Shown: one piece after another, positions 43,978 to 52,356 of the stretch
Numbering within the stretch: the stretch's first letter is position 1
How the letters are laid out: every line of letters starts with the position of its first letter
DNA from: CAYWMQ01 sp964459635
GTDB lineage: Bacteria > Patescibacteriota > Minisyncoccia > Phycocordibacterales > UBA12088
Length of the DNA stretch: 64,000 bases
Reading direction: 5' to 3'
NCBI GenBank assembly: GCA_964459635.1
Contig: CAYWMQ010000002.1
Location: 10,810 to 74,809 of the forward strand
Translations under genes and position numbers: made by a program
The notes under the pieces: model-generated
The model's input: the letters and a program-made list of their open reading frames with translations, nothing else
What the model was told of the DNA's origin: nothing
Database searches by the model: none

Positions 43978-44628
43978 CTACAAAACACTATCAAGCGGCA
44001 CGCCCGTAAGAAAACCGAATACGAGCGCCACAAATGCATGGAAGACGGGGCCGATAAAGGTTATGGCGAGGTACAGGAAGAGAAACACGCCTATGAGCCC
44101 GCCCTGCATCAAAAATGACTCAAAGCGTTGGAAGGTAAGCCCCGCGCGAAACGGAAGGAGCGACTTCAAGAGCTTGGAGCCGTCGAGCGGAGGGAGCGGC
44201 AGCAGATTGAAGAGCGCCAAGAGAATGTTGATGTACACCACTACCGCGGCAAGTGAAAGGAACGAGCCGGGGAGCTCGCCAAGCCCAAAGCGCACCAAGA
44301 GCGCAAACACGAGGGCAAGCGCAATGTTCACGGCCGGTCCCGCACCCGCCACGATAGCTTCACCCCAGCGCTGGTTGCGCAGGTTGTACGGGTTGTACGG
44401 CACGGGCTTCGCCCAGCCAAAGAGGAGCGGTGACTGCATGAGCACAAGCAGGCCCGGCAAGAGCAGTGAGCCTATAGGGTCTATATGTGGAAGAGGGTTG
44501 AGCGTGAGCCGCCCTTGAAGACGAGCCGTGGGGTCGCCCAAAAATTCGGCTGCATAGCCGTGCGAGACCTCATGAATGATGATGGAAAAGATGAGGGCGA
44601 GAAAGAAGAAAATGATAGTGGGGTCCAT
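43978..44628 (-). CDS. Site-2 protease family (M50) intramembrane metalloprotease
   Basis: 216 residues, about five or six transmembrane helices. Zinc site HEVSHG (H19, E20, H23) and the distal motif NLLPLPPLDGSK (LDG Asp ligand). GRLTLNPLPHIDPIGS is the usual membrane loop. No PDZ domain, so it is the minimal Rip/YwhC-like class. Substrates unknown; such proteases act in regulated membrane proteolysis. Confidence 0.9.
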   Translation of the reverse strand: MDPTIIFFFLALIFSIIIHEVSHGYAAEFLGDPTARLQGRLTLNPLPHIDPIGSLLLPGLLVLMQSPLLFGWAKPVPYNPYNLRNQRWGEAIVAGAGPAVNIALALVFALLVRFGLGELPGSFLSLAAVVVYINILLALFNLLPLPPLDGSKLLKSLLPFRAGLTFQRFESFLMQGGLIGVFLFLYLAITFIGPVFHAFVALVFGFLTGVPLDSVL

Positions 44629-44772
44629 GATGTACGAGAGAAGAGATAAAAGAGAAGATGCAAAAGATAGCTGGACAGTAAAAGATATGGGGATGGATGC
44701 GAGATACTGGGATATTAAAGCGTTGATATACTTAGATATTTCGACCTTATGTTGTGTAAGAACTGAAAATGC
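44629..44772. other. AT-rich spacer
   Basis: About 140 bp, AT-rich compared with flanks, with AAAGAGAA/AGATA words and no ORF. It should hold the promoter of the M50 protease gene; none is obvious. Confidence 0.4.
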
Positions 44773-44801
44773 TTGACAAAATATGCAGATGGGTGTATGA
44801 T
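44773..44801 (+). promoter_or_regulatory. Strong promoter of structured RNA
   Basis: TTGACA (44773-44778), 17-bp spacer, TATGAT (44796-44801). The best -35 in the window. Confidence 0.85.
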
Positions 44802-44807
44802 ATTAAG

Positions 44808-44967
44808 TAGGCTTGGTCGTCCGGCTTTCCGCGTGCCCGCCACCCCGCTCACACTAGGGTGGCCGGCGTGCAAGCTTTCCGCCCGACGAAAGCCAAGCGC
44901 GTACTTCGGCCGCTGATCTCGGCTGAAGCGAGGGGGATGTCATGCGGCGCCGCATGCTCCCCCTTTT
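44808..44967 (+). ncRNA. Unclassified structured RNA upstream of rpmB
   Basis: About 160 nt, GC-rich, no ORF. A closing helix GCTTGG/CCAAGC (44811-44816 / 44893-44898) extends to CGTC/GACG (44818-44821 / 44885-44888). Inside are a GCCACCC/GGGTGGC hairpin and two copies of GCTTTCCGC. A terminator ends it. It may be a free small RNA of 6S size, or an rpmB leader with attenuator. Not matched to a known class from memory. Confidence 0.6.
44932..44967 (+). terminator. Terminator of structured RNA
   Basis: GGGGG/CCCCC outer stem with an inner CATGCGGC palindrome, followed by T4. Confidence 0.75.
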
Positions 44968-45048
44968 CTATACATAAAAACATGGCACACATGCTGAAGC
45001 AGGAAGACAGTTGCATTCCGCTACACGTATGGTACCATGCCGTAACCT

Positions 45049-45291
45049 ATGGCGAAACAGTGCCCAATAACAAAAAAGACATCGCAGGTGGGCGGAGGCT
45101 ACAGCAACCGCACCCGCGCGACTCAGTTTAACCCTACCGGCACACGCCGGCGCCAGGTGAACCTCATGAAGCGCCGCATTTACGTGCCTGAGCTAGGGAA
45201 GCACGTAACGCTCGCGCTTTCTGCGAAAGCGATCAAGACCATCAATAAAAACGGCGCGTACAAGACGCTTCTCGCCGCGGGAATTATTTAG
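45049..45291 (+). CDS. rpmB: Ribosomal protein L28
   Basis: 80 residues. MAKQCPITKKTSQVGGGYSN, TQFNPTGTRRRQVNLMKRRIYVP and ALSAKAIKTINKNGAY match L28. Usually paired with rpmG; here alone behind the structured RNA. A possible promoter TTGCAT-N16-TACCAT is at 45011-45038. Confidence 0.92.
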   Translation: MAKQCPITKKTSQVGGGYSNRTRATQFNPTGTRRRQVNLMKRRIYVPELGKHVTLALSAKAIKTINKNGAYKTLLAAGII

Positions 45292-45326
45292 GCCGGCTTG
45301 CGCGGAGCGACTGCACCTTCCTTTTG

Positions 45327-45350
45327 AAACACCCCCGCCGGGGGTTTTTT
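45327..45350. terminator. Bidirectional terminator rpmB / PH-domain gene
   Basis: CCCCC-GCC-GGGGG followed by T6 on plus and AAA on the other flank. Confidence 0.8.
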
Positions 45351-45906
45351 ATTCCAAGCCCACCACCGGTGCGGCTCGGCGTGAGCGCGCCACTATATTT
45401 TGTATCTCTTCTTTAACGAGGTCCGGGTTGGGCACCTGTCGCATAATAAAGTCGCTTGAAATGCTCGCTGTCTGAATGCGGACATTTCCGATATGAAGCC
45501 ACGTGGGTATGAGCCCGGATACTTCATACGTAACGTCCTGGATGCGATCGTGCGAAAAGCTTGAGACGTGCCGGCTGAAAAATCTCTTCTGTTCTATATC
45601 GATGATGCGCCGGTCGGTGATAACCCACACGTCAAGCCACTGGTCGGTCCACAACATAAAGAAGCGGATCCAAAAGAAGAGCGCCGCGAATGCAAGTACG
45701 AAGAGCCCGAGCGCAAGCGCGGGGCTCTGCGAAACGCCACTTGCGTGTGCAACGATCTCGCCCGCGCCGATGAGCGATGCAAGGAGCGACCATGCCAAAA
45801 TGGCGCCCGCCCCCTCAAGCACCAGTCGCCACCAGTGCCTGCGCACGACCGTAAGCACCTGTTCGTCGGGACTTATGCCCAGCCTTTGTGCGGATGTTTT
45901 ATCCAT
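45349..45906 (-). CDS. Membrane protein with bacterial PH domain (bPH2/YdbS-like)
   Basis: 185 residues. Two transmembrane helices (about 30-50 and 62-88), then WTDQWLDVWVITDRRIIDIEQ and FFSRHVSSFSHDRIQDVTYE, the typical DUF304/bPH2 strand pattern. Function unknown. Overlaps the upstream 77-aa gene by 8 nt, so the two are coupled. Confidence 0.82.
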   Translation of the reverse strand: MDKTSAQRLGISPDEQVLTVVRRHWWRLVLEGAGAILAWSLLASLIGAGEIVAHASGVSQSPALALGLFVLAFAALFFWIRFFMLWTDQWLDVWVITDRRIIDIEQKRFFSRHVSSFSHDRIQDVTYEVSGLIPTWLHIGNVRIQTASISSDFIMRQVPNPDLVKEEIQNIVARSRRAAPVVGLE

Positions 45907-46132
45907 GTGAATACCAAAGCACCCCGAGCGCCATAAGGAAGAGGCAGGCGGCTACACCTGAAAGGTACACGAGCAGCACGAAACGCGAAGTGTAGCGGCC
46001 CGTGCTGTAGAGGTGCCAGTGCCACACCATCACCGCACTCAGTACGATACTCACGACCGCCGCCAATAGGAACATCCCCCATAGCACGAGCGGCATCGTG
46101 AGCGCGAGTGGCGCTAGATCATACACTGCCAT
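45899..46132 (-). CDS. Small membrane protein, 77 aa
   Basis: Start ATG 46132 (MAVYDLAPLALTMPLVLW) after TATACT-6nt, so leaderless. Two transmembrane helices. Family not recognised. Overlaps and probably couples to the PH-domain gene. Confidence 0.65.
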   Translation of the reverse strand: MAVYDLAPLALTMPLVLWGMFLLAAVVSIVLSAVMVWHWHLYSTGRYTSRFVLLVYLSGVAACLFLMALGVLWYSHG

Positions 46133-46144
46133 ACATGAAGTATA
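46133..46144 (-). promoter_or_regulatory. Leaderless promoter of 46132 gene
   Basis: TATACT (46139-46144, minus), 6 nt, ATG 46132. Confidence 0.6.
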
Positions 46145-46231
46145 CACCCGCGCGCGTTGCCCATCGCGCCGTATGCTATAGTGACGGTGCATAAAAGCAG
46201 GGTTATCGCCCCGCAGTAACCTTATGTACAT

Positions 46232-46969
46232 ATGTATATATTCATTGTTCTTGTAGTGGCGGTGCTATTGGCCATCGCTCTTATTAAGCAGATAGATCAG
46301 TACGAACGTGGCGTCATGCTCACGCTCGGCAAGTACTCGGGCACGAAAGAGCCCGGCTGGCGCATCGTGGTGCCTGTGTTTCAGCGCATCATTAAGGTAG
46401 ACATGCGCGTGAAGGCTGTGGATGTGCCGGACCAGAAGGCTATCACGCGCGACAACGTATCGGTCACGGTAAACGCGGTCATTTACTACCGCGTGTTCTC
46501 GGCGGACAAAGCGGTGCTCGAGGTCGAGGATTACCGGTACGCTATCTCACAGTACGCACAAACGACGATGCGTAACATTGTGGGCGAGGTGACGCTTGAT
46601 GAGCTTTTGGCGAACAGGGAGAAGCTCGCGGACCGTATACGCGAGATAGTGGATAAAGAAACGGATGCATGGGGCTTGCGCGTGAACAACGTGGAGCTTA
46701 AAGACGTGAGCTTGCCCGCCGACATGGAACGCACCATAGCCAAGCAGGCCGAGGCGGAGCGCGAGAAGCGCGCGGTCATCATAAACTCGGAAGGCGAGCT
46801 CGCAGCTGCGCAAAACATGGCAAAAGCGGCTGAAATACTTGCCGCGACGCCGGGGGCACTGCACCTGCGTACACTCCAATCTATCAACGACATATCGAGC
46901 GACGACTCAAACACCATCGTGTTTGCGGTACCGCTTGAGGTGATGAAGGCGTATGCGGGGTTTCAGTAA
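46232..46969 (+). CDS. Slipin (SPFH/stomatin-like membrane protein)
   Basis: 245 residues. N-terminal membrane helix (3-18), then SPFH domain: QYERGVMLTLGKYSGTKEPG, KVDMRVKAVDVPDQKAITRDNV, VIYYRVFSADKAVLEVEDY, TMRNIVGEVTLDELL, and a coiled coil QAEAEREKRAVIINSEGELAAA. Forms membrane microdomain scaffolds. The partner NfeD-like protease often next to slipins is not here; the PH-domain and small membrane genes are divergent neighbours. Confidence 0.92.
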   Translation: MYIFIVLVVAVLLAIALIKQIDQYERGVMLTLGKYSGTKEPGWRIVVPVFQRIIKVDMRVKAVDVPDQKAITRDNVSVTVNAVIYYRVFSADKAVLEVEDYRYAISQYAQTTMRNIVGEVTLDELLANREKLADRIREIVDKETDAWGLRVNNVELKDVSLPADMERTIAKQAEAEREKRAVIINSEGELAAAQNMAKAAEILAATPGALHLRTLQSINDISSDDSNTIVFAVPLEVMKAYAGFQ

Positions 46970-47149
46970 CGCCATGGGGCAGTCAACACGTGTATACCAC
47001 AGCGGAGACCATTGAGCATACGCATCCGGCTCGAGCATTAAGAACACGAACGAGACTGCTGCTTTGCTATTGAAACCAAGGTGCACATGCGAAAGATCTC
47101 ATACTATGGTATGCTCGGGCGGGTATATATCTGGTTGGGGACATGACAG

Positions 47150-47563
47150 ATGCTGCGACTGGTTGGTGCGTGGTTAATACTGCTTAGCGCTTCGCTCCTA
47201 GCGGTGAGCGGTTACTCTGCAGGTACCGTGCTATGCGTGTTCTTGGGCATCGCACTGTTCGACATGGTCATGTACAGCTACTTCAGATGGGTCGTGACGC
47301 GTGCACTGTACGACCGAGGATTTCATGACGGCCCGCCACAGCTTGCCGTGCTGACAGGACCGGACAACGTCACTCACTGGGTGAGCTGGCCTGGTGAACC
47401 GAACGCGTCTACGGTACATGAGTATTGGCAAGTCGCAATTCGGGACCTCAACATGGGACATCGTATTTTGTGGTATGGCGTGCGATATGGGACGCGCATG
47501 CTGGATCCTGTGTGGCTTTTCTTCCCGAAAGAAGTTGGGGGCCGCAACGCATTCTACGACTGA
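47150..47563 (+). CDS. Hypothetical membrane protein, 137 aa
   Basis: Two N-terminal transmembrane helices (about 5-48), then a soluble domain (about 60-137) rich in Trp/Tyr (HWVSWPGEPNAST, YWQVAIRDLNMGHRILWYGV). Not recognised. Own terminator. The 180 bp before it hold no gene. Confidence 0.6.
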   Translation: MLRLVGAWLILLSASLLAVSGYSAGTVLCVFLGIALFDMVMYSYFRWVVTRALYDRGFHDGPPQLAVLTGPDNVTHWVSWPGEPNASTVHEYWQVAIRDLNMGHRILWYGVRYGTRMLDPVWLFFPKEVGGRNAFYD

Positions 47564-47570
47564 CGCCGTG

Positions 47571-47594
47571 AGCGCTGAGGGAAACCTCAGCGCT
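47571..47594 (+). terminator. Hairpin after 47150 gene
   Basis: 10-bp stem AGCGCTGAGG/CCTCAGCGCT with GAAA loop; convergent genes on both sides. Confidence 0.8.
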
Positions 47595-47597
47595 TTG

Positions 47598-48458
47598 CTA
47601 TTCATATGCAACTTTGGCCCCATCACTTTCAAATACGATCGTCCCTTCCTCGCACGTACCGAGCACGATAGCACCGGCGGCGCGCACGCGCTCCACCACC
47701 TCCGTATGCGGGTGCCCGTACCTGTTATCACAGCCTGCGGACACTACAGCGTACTCGGGGCGTACGGTGGACAGGAAGAGCGCACCACTTGAGGTGCGCG
47801 AGCCATGGTGTCCCAGCTTCAGTACCGTGCTCTTGAGAGCCGTACCGTGTACCCCTACCATATACTCTTCGATTGCCTCCGGTGAGTCACCTGTGAGCAA
47901 AAACGAAACGTCACCGTGTACGAGACGCAGCACCACCGAACCCATGTTCGCCTCCACCCCACGTACGTCGCGGTCGGGGAAAAGCACATCCACGTACACA
48001 TCTTCGTCAAGCGCTAACCGCTGTCCGGTTCTCGCCGCAATCGGCGTGAGCCCCTCATCGCGTACGGCCTCTTGGAGCGCGGCGTAGTCGGGCCCCGGGT
48101 CTTGCACGCCAGGCTCCATGAACGCCCCCACCTCGTAGCGCTTGAATACGTCAGGCAAGCTTCCTATATGATCGAGGTCGGGATGAGTGACGAGCACGAG
48201 GTCTATCCTGCGATCGGAAAAAGGCAGCAGCATCCCAAGCTCCTGCAGTACCGCAAGCCCCATGCCGCCGTCTATGAGCATCTGCCTGCCACTCGGCGTT
48301 TCAATGAAGATCGAGTCGCCTTGGCCCACATCAAGAAACGAGACGGTCAATACATCTTTGGAGGCGGACACATCTGCGCGCTCAAAAAGAAAAAGTGCCA
48401 TAGAGCACAACACGAGCACTATGAATACGTGCGCATGTTTTCGGACGCGCTTCAGCAT
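47598..48458 (-). CDS. ComEC/Rec2-type metallo-beta-lactamase-fold protein (separate gene)
   Basis: 286 residues from ATG 48458. N-terminal membrane anchor (about 9-26), then LTVSFLDVGQGDSIFIETPSG, THPDLDHIG (91-99), FLLTGD, LKLGHHGSRTSS and the C-terminal GHPHTEVVERV: the DNA-nuclease-like C-terminal domain of ComEC. The membrane channel part is a separate gene at 50762. Likely acts outside the membrane on incoming DNA strands. TATACT lies 6 nt upstream, so the frame to 48509 is not used. Confidence 0.85.
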   Translation of the reverse strand: MLKRVRKHAHVFIVLVLCSMALFLFERADVSASKDVLTVSFLDVGQGDSIFIETPSGRQMLIDGGMGLAVLQELGMLLPFSDRRIDLVLVTHPDLDHIGSLPDVFKRYEVGAFMEPGVQDPGPDYAALQEAVRDEGLTPIAARTGQRLALDEDVYVDVLFPDRDVRGVEANMGSVVLRLVHGDVSFLLTGDSPEAIEEYMVGVHGTALKSTVLKLGHHGSRTSSGALFLSTVRPEYAVVSAGCDNRYGHPHTEVVERVRAAGAIVLGTCEEGTIVFESDGAKVAYE

Positions 48459-48470
48459 GGGAAAAGTATA
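48459..48470 (-). promoter_or_regulatory. Leaderless promoter of 48458 gene
   Basis: Extended TGGTATACT (hexamer 48465-48470), 6 nt, ATG 48458. Confidence 0.65.
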
Positions 48471-48471
48471 C

Positions 48472-48505
48472 CAAAACCCACCCGCGCCTATGCGACGCGG
48501 GTGGG
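48472..48505 (-). terminator. Terminator of 48743 gene
   Basis: 10-bp stem (48477-48486 / 48496-48505) followed on the minus strand by TTTTGG. Confidence 0.7.
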
Positions 48506-48512
48506 GCATTTG

Positions 48513-48743
48513 CTACAGCGGCCAGAGCCATGAGGTGGGAGTTACGTGCTCCACCTGAAGAGCGAGGGTGAGCTTTTCGCGCTCACAACGCGACAAGTGT
48601 TCCAGAATGTCTTTGTCGAGCGCACGGACCATAACAAAGCCCTTGCAGGCTGTTCCTCGCAGCACTTCGACGCGCCTTCCATATAAGAGGGCTGCACTGT
48701 CAGCGAAGTCCCGAACGGCATTGGTCATCCTCATCTCACGCAC
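48513..48743 (-). CDS. Hypothetical protein, 76 aa
   Basis: GTG start at 48743 with AAGGAGG five bases upstream. Not recognised; a helix-rich small soluble protein (NAVRDFADSAALLYGRRVEVL, DKDILEHLSRCEREKLTLAL). Follows malic enzyme by 29 nt and ends in a terminator. Confidence 0.6.
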   Translation of the reverse strand: MREMRMTNAVRDFADSAALLYGRRVEVLRGTACKGFVMVRALDKDILEHLSRCEREKLTLALQVEHVTPTSWLWPL

Positions 48744-48772
48744 CGCAGCCTCCTTTTCCTGAGCCGATGAAA

Positions 48773-49990
48773 CTATCTCACCACAGACGCTACAGCTTTT
48801 GCCACCCTTTTGTCAAATACCGCAGGAATGATCTTCTGTGCCGTAGGTCGCGCCACAAGAGCAGCGAGCTTTTTTGCGGCGCGGAGTTTCATGTCGTCCG
48901 TGATGCGCCGTACGCCATTATCGAGCGCACCGCGGAATATCCCCGGAAACACGAGCACATTGTTTATCTGGTTTGGAAAATCGCTTCGCCCCGTCGCAAC
49001 AACCGCCGCGCCCGCCTTTTTCGCGTCTTCGGGCATTATCTCGGGAATGGGATTGGCGAGCGCAAATACGATGGGCTTTTGTGCCATGACGCGCACATGC
49101 TCCTGATGAATGGTGCCCGGGCCCGACACCCCCACGACCGCATCTGCACCCGCCATTGCCTCCAGCACCCCGCCCTGACGAAGTTCTCTATTGGTTATTT
49201 CCGCCAATGCACGCTTTGCACTGTTGAGGTCGCTTCTGCCGCTTTCTATGATGCCGCGGCTATCTGTTACTATCACATCACCTACGCCGTAGCGTACGAG
49301 GAGCCTCGCGATAGCGGTACCCGCCGCGCCTGCACCCACTATGGCTATGCGTGAGCGCGCCATGTTCTTGCGCACGACCTTGTGCGCATTGATGAGGCCG
49401 GCCAAGACCACAATGGCGGTGCCGTGCTGGTCATCATGCATGACCGGTATTGAAAGCTCGTTCTTGAGCCGCTCTTCTATCTCAAAACACTGCGGCGCAG
49501 CGATGTCTTCAAGATTGATGCCGCCAAAGGTGGGGGCGAGCGCTTTCACCGCGGCCACTATGTCGTCTGCGGAGTGCACATTGAGCACAATGGGCACAGC
49601 ATCAACATTCGCAAACGCCTTGAAGAGGAGCGCCTTGCCCTCCATGACGGGTAGCGCAGCCTCCGGGCCTATGTTGCCGAGCCCCAACACGGCAGAGCCG
49701 TCAGAGACCACCGCGACGGTGCGCCCCGCGAGCGTGTATGCGCCCACCTCATCCTTGCGCTCGGCAAGGTACGAAGACACCGCACCTACGCCTGGTGTAT
49801 AGAGAAGGGGCAGCGTGGATGGGTTTGTGCGCACGAGCGGGCGGACCTCAAGCTTGCCCTTGTGCTTCTTATGGAGCGCAAGCGCACGGGTCGCAGTGTC
49901 CGTGCCCGCGCGTGCACGTGGGTGTGTGTCTTTGCTTTTTGCCATATGCTTAGAAACAACCGTGTGCCGCCGCGCGAGCTCGCTCTCCAT
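48773..49990 (-). CDS. NAD(P)-dependent malic enzyme
   Basis: 405 residues. LHKKHKGKLEVRPLVRTN start of the fold, PLLYTPGVGAV (Tyr proton donor), NLEDIAAPQCFEIEERLK and VMHDDQHGTAIV (metal site), Rossmann GAGAAGTAIARLLVRYG, FALANPIPEI, GRSDFPNQINNVL. Oxidative decarboxylation of malate to pyruvate. Start uncertain: ATG 49990 lies 7 nt after a TACAAT -10; ATG 49945 lies 4 nt after the stop of the 50135 gene. Either would leave the catalytic part intact. Confidence 0.93.
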   Translation of the reverse strand: MESELARRHTVVSKHMAKSKDTHPRARAGTDTATRALALHKKHKGKLEVRPLVRTNPSTLPLLYTPGVGAVSSYLAERKDEVGAYTLAGRTVAVVSDGSAVLGLGNIGPEAALPVMEGKALLFKAFANVDAVPIVLNVHSADDIVAAVKALAPTFGGINLEDIAAPQCFEIEERLKNELSIPVMHDDQHGTAIVVLAGLINAHKVVRKNMARSRIAIVGAGAAGTAIARLLVRYGVGDVIVTDSRGIIESGRSDLNSAKRALAEITNRELRQGGVLEAMAGADAVVGVSGPGTIHQEHVRVMAQKPIVFALANPIPEIMPEDAKKAGAAVVATGRSDFPNQINNVLVFPGIFRGALDNGVRRITDDMKLRAAKKLAALVARPTAQKIIPAVFDKRVAKAVASVVR

Positions 49991-50135
49991 AGCTCATATT
50001 GTACTCGGGCTGTGAGAGACGCTTCTCGTACTCCACACAGTACTCGCTTGGCTTACCGTCAAAAAAAGCCTCACGGTTGAGGTAGAGATACCCCAAGCCC
50101 ACTATGGCTAGCACGGTCACGATAAAACGTACCAT
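49950..50135 (-). CDS. Small membrane-anchored protein, 61 aa
   Basis: N-terminal transmembrane segment (VRFIVTVLAIVGLGYLYL) and a short exported part with two Cys (YCVEYEKRL, AAAHGCF). Start ATG 50135 after TACACT-6nt. Overlaps the 49990 start of malic enzyme. Not recognised. Confidence 0.6.
   Translation of the reverse strand: MVRFIVTVLAIVGLGYLYLNREAFFDGKPSEYCVEYEKRLSQPEYNMSYGERARAAAHGCF
49991..50003 (-). promoter_or_regulatory. Possible internal promoter of malic enzyme
   Basis: TACAAT (49998-50003, minus), 7 nt, ATG 49990; lies inside the 50135 gene. Confidence 0.4.
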
Positions 50136-50147
50136 GTGGATAGTGTA
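50136..50147 (-). promoter_or_regulatory. Leaderless promoter of 50135 gene
   Basis: Extended TGCTACACT (hexamer 50142-50147), 6 nt, ATG 50135. Confidence 0.65.
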
Positions 50148-50206
50148 GCACGGGCAACATGCCAGCTCTACAACGCGGTGTGTGGTACAGTGGGGATGCC
50201 TACCAG

Positions 50207-50220
50207 TAACATTTTCTCGT
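50207..50220 (+). promoter_or_regulatory. Possible leaderless promoter of sod
   Basis: TAACAT (50207-50212), 8 nt, ATG 50221. Confidence 0.4.
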
Positions 50221-50805
50221 ATGTCCTACACACCACACACCTTCAGCTTCCCCGCCATAGCGGGTATATCCGCAGAACAGCTGGCGCTCCATATCGGCCT
50301 CTACGAAGGGTACGTGAAACACGTAAACTTGCTCACCGATGAACTCGCTGCGCTTGGCGGGGACGCCTCACACACGTACGCAGCACAAGAGCTCCGACGT
50401 CGGCTTGGCTTCGAATGGAACGGCATGCGCCTTCACGAGCTCTACTTTGAGCCGCTCTCGGCAGGCGCGCTTCCGCTTCCTGAAGAAAGTGCGCTTGCAC
50501 ATGCGCTTGCGGCACAGTACGGGTCTTTCGACGCGTGGCGTGAGCGCTTTTCCAAGCTCTCCGCGCGCGGCCCCGGGTGGGCACTCCTTACGTACGATGC
50601 CGCGTCCACCGCGTTCCACGAGGTCTGGGTGGCCGACCACGAGATAGGACACCTGGCAGGTCTACCCGTCATACTCGCACTCGACCACTGGGAGCACGCG
50701 TACCTCAAAGACTACAAGCCAAGCGAGAAGGGTTCGTATGTAAACGCATACTTGGCTGCACTTAACTGGCCGCTCCTGGCTCAGCGCTTTGAAGCTGCTC
50801 GGTAG
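50221..50805 (+). CDS. Superoxide dismutase, Fe/Mn family
   Basis: 194 residues. Metal ligands at the usual spacing: H24 (ALHIGLYEGYVKHVN), H72 (RLHELYF), D155 and H159 (LALDHWEHAYLKDY). C-terminal YVNAYLAALNWPLLAQRF. Cytoplasmic, as no signal peptide is present. The metal preference cannot be set from sequence. Start ATG 50221 rather than 50182. Its 3' end overlaps that of comEC by 44 nt on the opposite strand. Confidence 0.93.
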   Translation: MSYTPHTFSFPAIAGISAEQLALHIGLYEGYVKHVNLLTDELAALGGDASHTYAAQELRRRLGFEWNGMRLHELYFEPLSAGALPLPEESALAHALAAQYGSFDAWRERFSKLSARGPGWALLTYDAASTAFHEVWVADHEIGHLAGLPVILALDHWEHAYLKDYKPSEKGSYVNAYLAALNWPLLAQRFEAAR

Positions 50806-52267
50806 CACCCATCCTTCGCGTCAGAAGATACCACGCCCCGCCCGCCAAAGCGTAGAGCGCCAAGACCCATACCGGGCTCATGGGCGGTACGGTGATGGAC
50901 GCGTAAGGGAGCTCTGCGCCTGTGCGTACCACAAGAAATACGTATGAGAGCATGAGGTGGGCCAAATACGCGAGCGGGAGTGCGAGTGCCGTGCTTAGAA
51001 GCGCAAGCGCCCCGGCAAGAAATCCGATAAGCATGAGTACCGGCACGAGCGGCAGCACGAGAAGGTTCGCCGCAAGCGCCACAAGTGAAAGCTCGCCCAC
51101 TTGGTACCAAATGAGTGGAAGCACCGCGAGCTGTGTCGCGAACGTGGTCGCGACTATCTCGCGCAGTCCGACCATGTCCGGCACGTACGCAAACCGCGAC
51201 ATAAGCGCGGGCGTAAGGCCGATGAGTCCCGCTGTCGCCGCAACAGACAGCTGGAAGCCCGGATCGAAAAGGAGTACGTACGGGTTGTGCGCCACCATAG
51301 CCGCCGCCGCTACCATGAGCGCGCGCAGCACCGCATACGGCCGTGTGGTATAGACGGCCAACAAGCCCAAGAGTGCCATGATGGTCGCGCGTGCGACAGC
51401 CGCCCCCGCGCCCACCATGAGTGCAAATGCGACGATACCGCACGAGGCGGCGATGAAGCGCAAGCGAGGCGAAAAGGGAGCGCAGAGGGCATAGATGAGA
51501 TAGGAGACAATGGTGAGGTTGAAGCCTGAGAGCACCACTATGTGCACCAACCCGACCGTTTGAAAGCGCTCAAGCCATGCTTCCCCAAGTGAACGCTTTA
51601 CGCCCACTACGAGCCCACCAAGGAGTCCTGCGCCCGGCTCAGGCACGACGAATGCAACAGACGCAAGCCACGCGCGCTTGATCGTAAAAAGCGAGGCGAG
51701 TACGAGAGATGCATGGCCACCACTTACACGCTCGGCATTGGGGTACCGCATCACATAGTGAATGCCGTCTTTCTTTAGGAAACCCGGGTAATCAAACACG
51801 CGTCCCGCGTCTGTTTCAAACGCTTCGGGCACGCTCACGGCGCCGCGAAGAGCGAGCCGGTCGCCATACGCATACGCGGGCCGGTGCGGCATGCGGGTAA
51901 GCACCGTGATACGCGCCGGTGCCCCTGCCACCGTATCGAGCTCGACTGTGTAGAGTGTATTGGCATCGCGCACGTCCGGCTCGCGCACAACCACGCCCGA
52001 CGCTTCGATGTGCGCACCATCCGGGAGCAAAGGGCTCGGCACCGATGCTCGCTCCGCAAACTCGACGCGCACAATGCCGAGCGAGCAGGAGCCCACACAC
52101 AGGACTACAAGAAGCGCTACAGAGTGCACGCGCACGCGAGGTATTAAGACCAAGAGGAGTGCGGAGCATACGAAGGTGGCGGCTATCCACCAGGGTACGG
52201 GAAAGAGCAGCGCAAACCCAACACCGAGCACAAACGCCGCAAGCGCACACATGAGCCCAAGACGCAT
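50762..52267 (-). CDS. comEC: ComEC membrane channel domain (no metallo-beta-lactamase part)
   Basis: 501 residues, about eleven hydrophobic helices. DUF4131-like N-terminal OB region (HIEASGVVVREPDVRDANTL), then the Competence domain: GLVHIVVLSGFNLTIVSYLIY (the conserved HxxxxSGxN), LMVGAGAAVARATIMALLGLL (GxxxsxxRA), FDPGFQLSVAATAGLI. It imports single-stranded DNA across the inner membrane. The C-terminal nuclease-like domain is separate at 47598. Leaderless promoter. Confidence 0.92.
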   Translation of the reverse strand: MRLGLMCALAAFVLGVGFALLFPVPWWIAATFVCSALLLVLIPRVRVHSVALLVVLCVGSCSLGIVRVEFAERASVPSPLLPDGAHIEASGVVVREPDVRDANTLYTVELDTVAGAPARITVLTRMPHRPAYAYGDRLALRGAVSVPEAFETDAGRVFDYPGFLKKDGIHYVMRYPNAERVSGGHASLVLASLFTIKRAWLASVAFVVPEPGAGLLGGLVVGVKRSLGEAWLERFQTVGLVHIVVLSGFNLTIVSYLIYALCAPFSPRLRFIAASCGIVAFALMVGAGAAVARATIMALLGLLAVYTTRPYAVLRALMVAAAAMVAHNPYVLLFDPGFQLSVAATAGLIGLTPALMSRFAYVPDMVGLREIVATTFATQLAVLPLIWYQVGELSLVALAANLLVLPLVPVLMLIGFLAGALALLSTALALPLAYLAHLMLSYVFLVVRTGAELPYASITVPPMSPVWVLALYALAGGAWYLLTRRMGATEQLQSAEPGAAS

Positions 52268-52279
52268 GAGAGCAGTCTA
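52268..52279 (-). promoter_or_regulatory. comEC leaderless promoter
   Basis: Extended TGCTAGACT (hexamer 52274-52279), 6 nt, ATG 52267. Confidence 0.6.
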
Positions 52280-52322
52280 GCAAGAACGCGCACGCGCTTC
52301 GCGCCAAACATGTGCATAGAGC

Positions 52323-52348
52323 AACGCCGCGGGGTAAACCGCGGCGTT
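52323..52348 (-). terminator. Hairpin after 52608 gene
   Basis: 10-bp stem AACGCCGCGG/CCGCGGCGTT, no U-run. Confidence 0.55.
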
Positions 52349-52356
52349 AGGTGCGC

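Noticed and set aside
50198..50220. Alternative upstream ATG (50198) for superoxide dismutase
   Set aside because: It is in a different frame from the enzyme.
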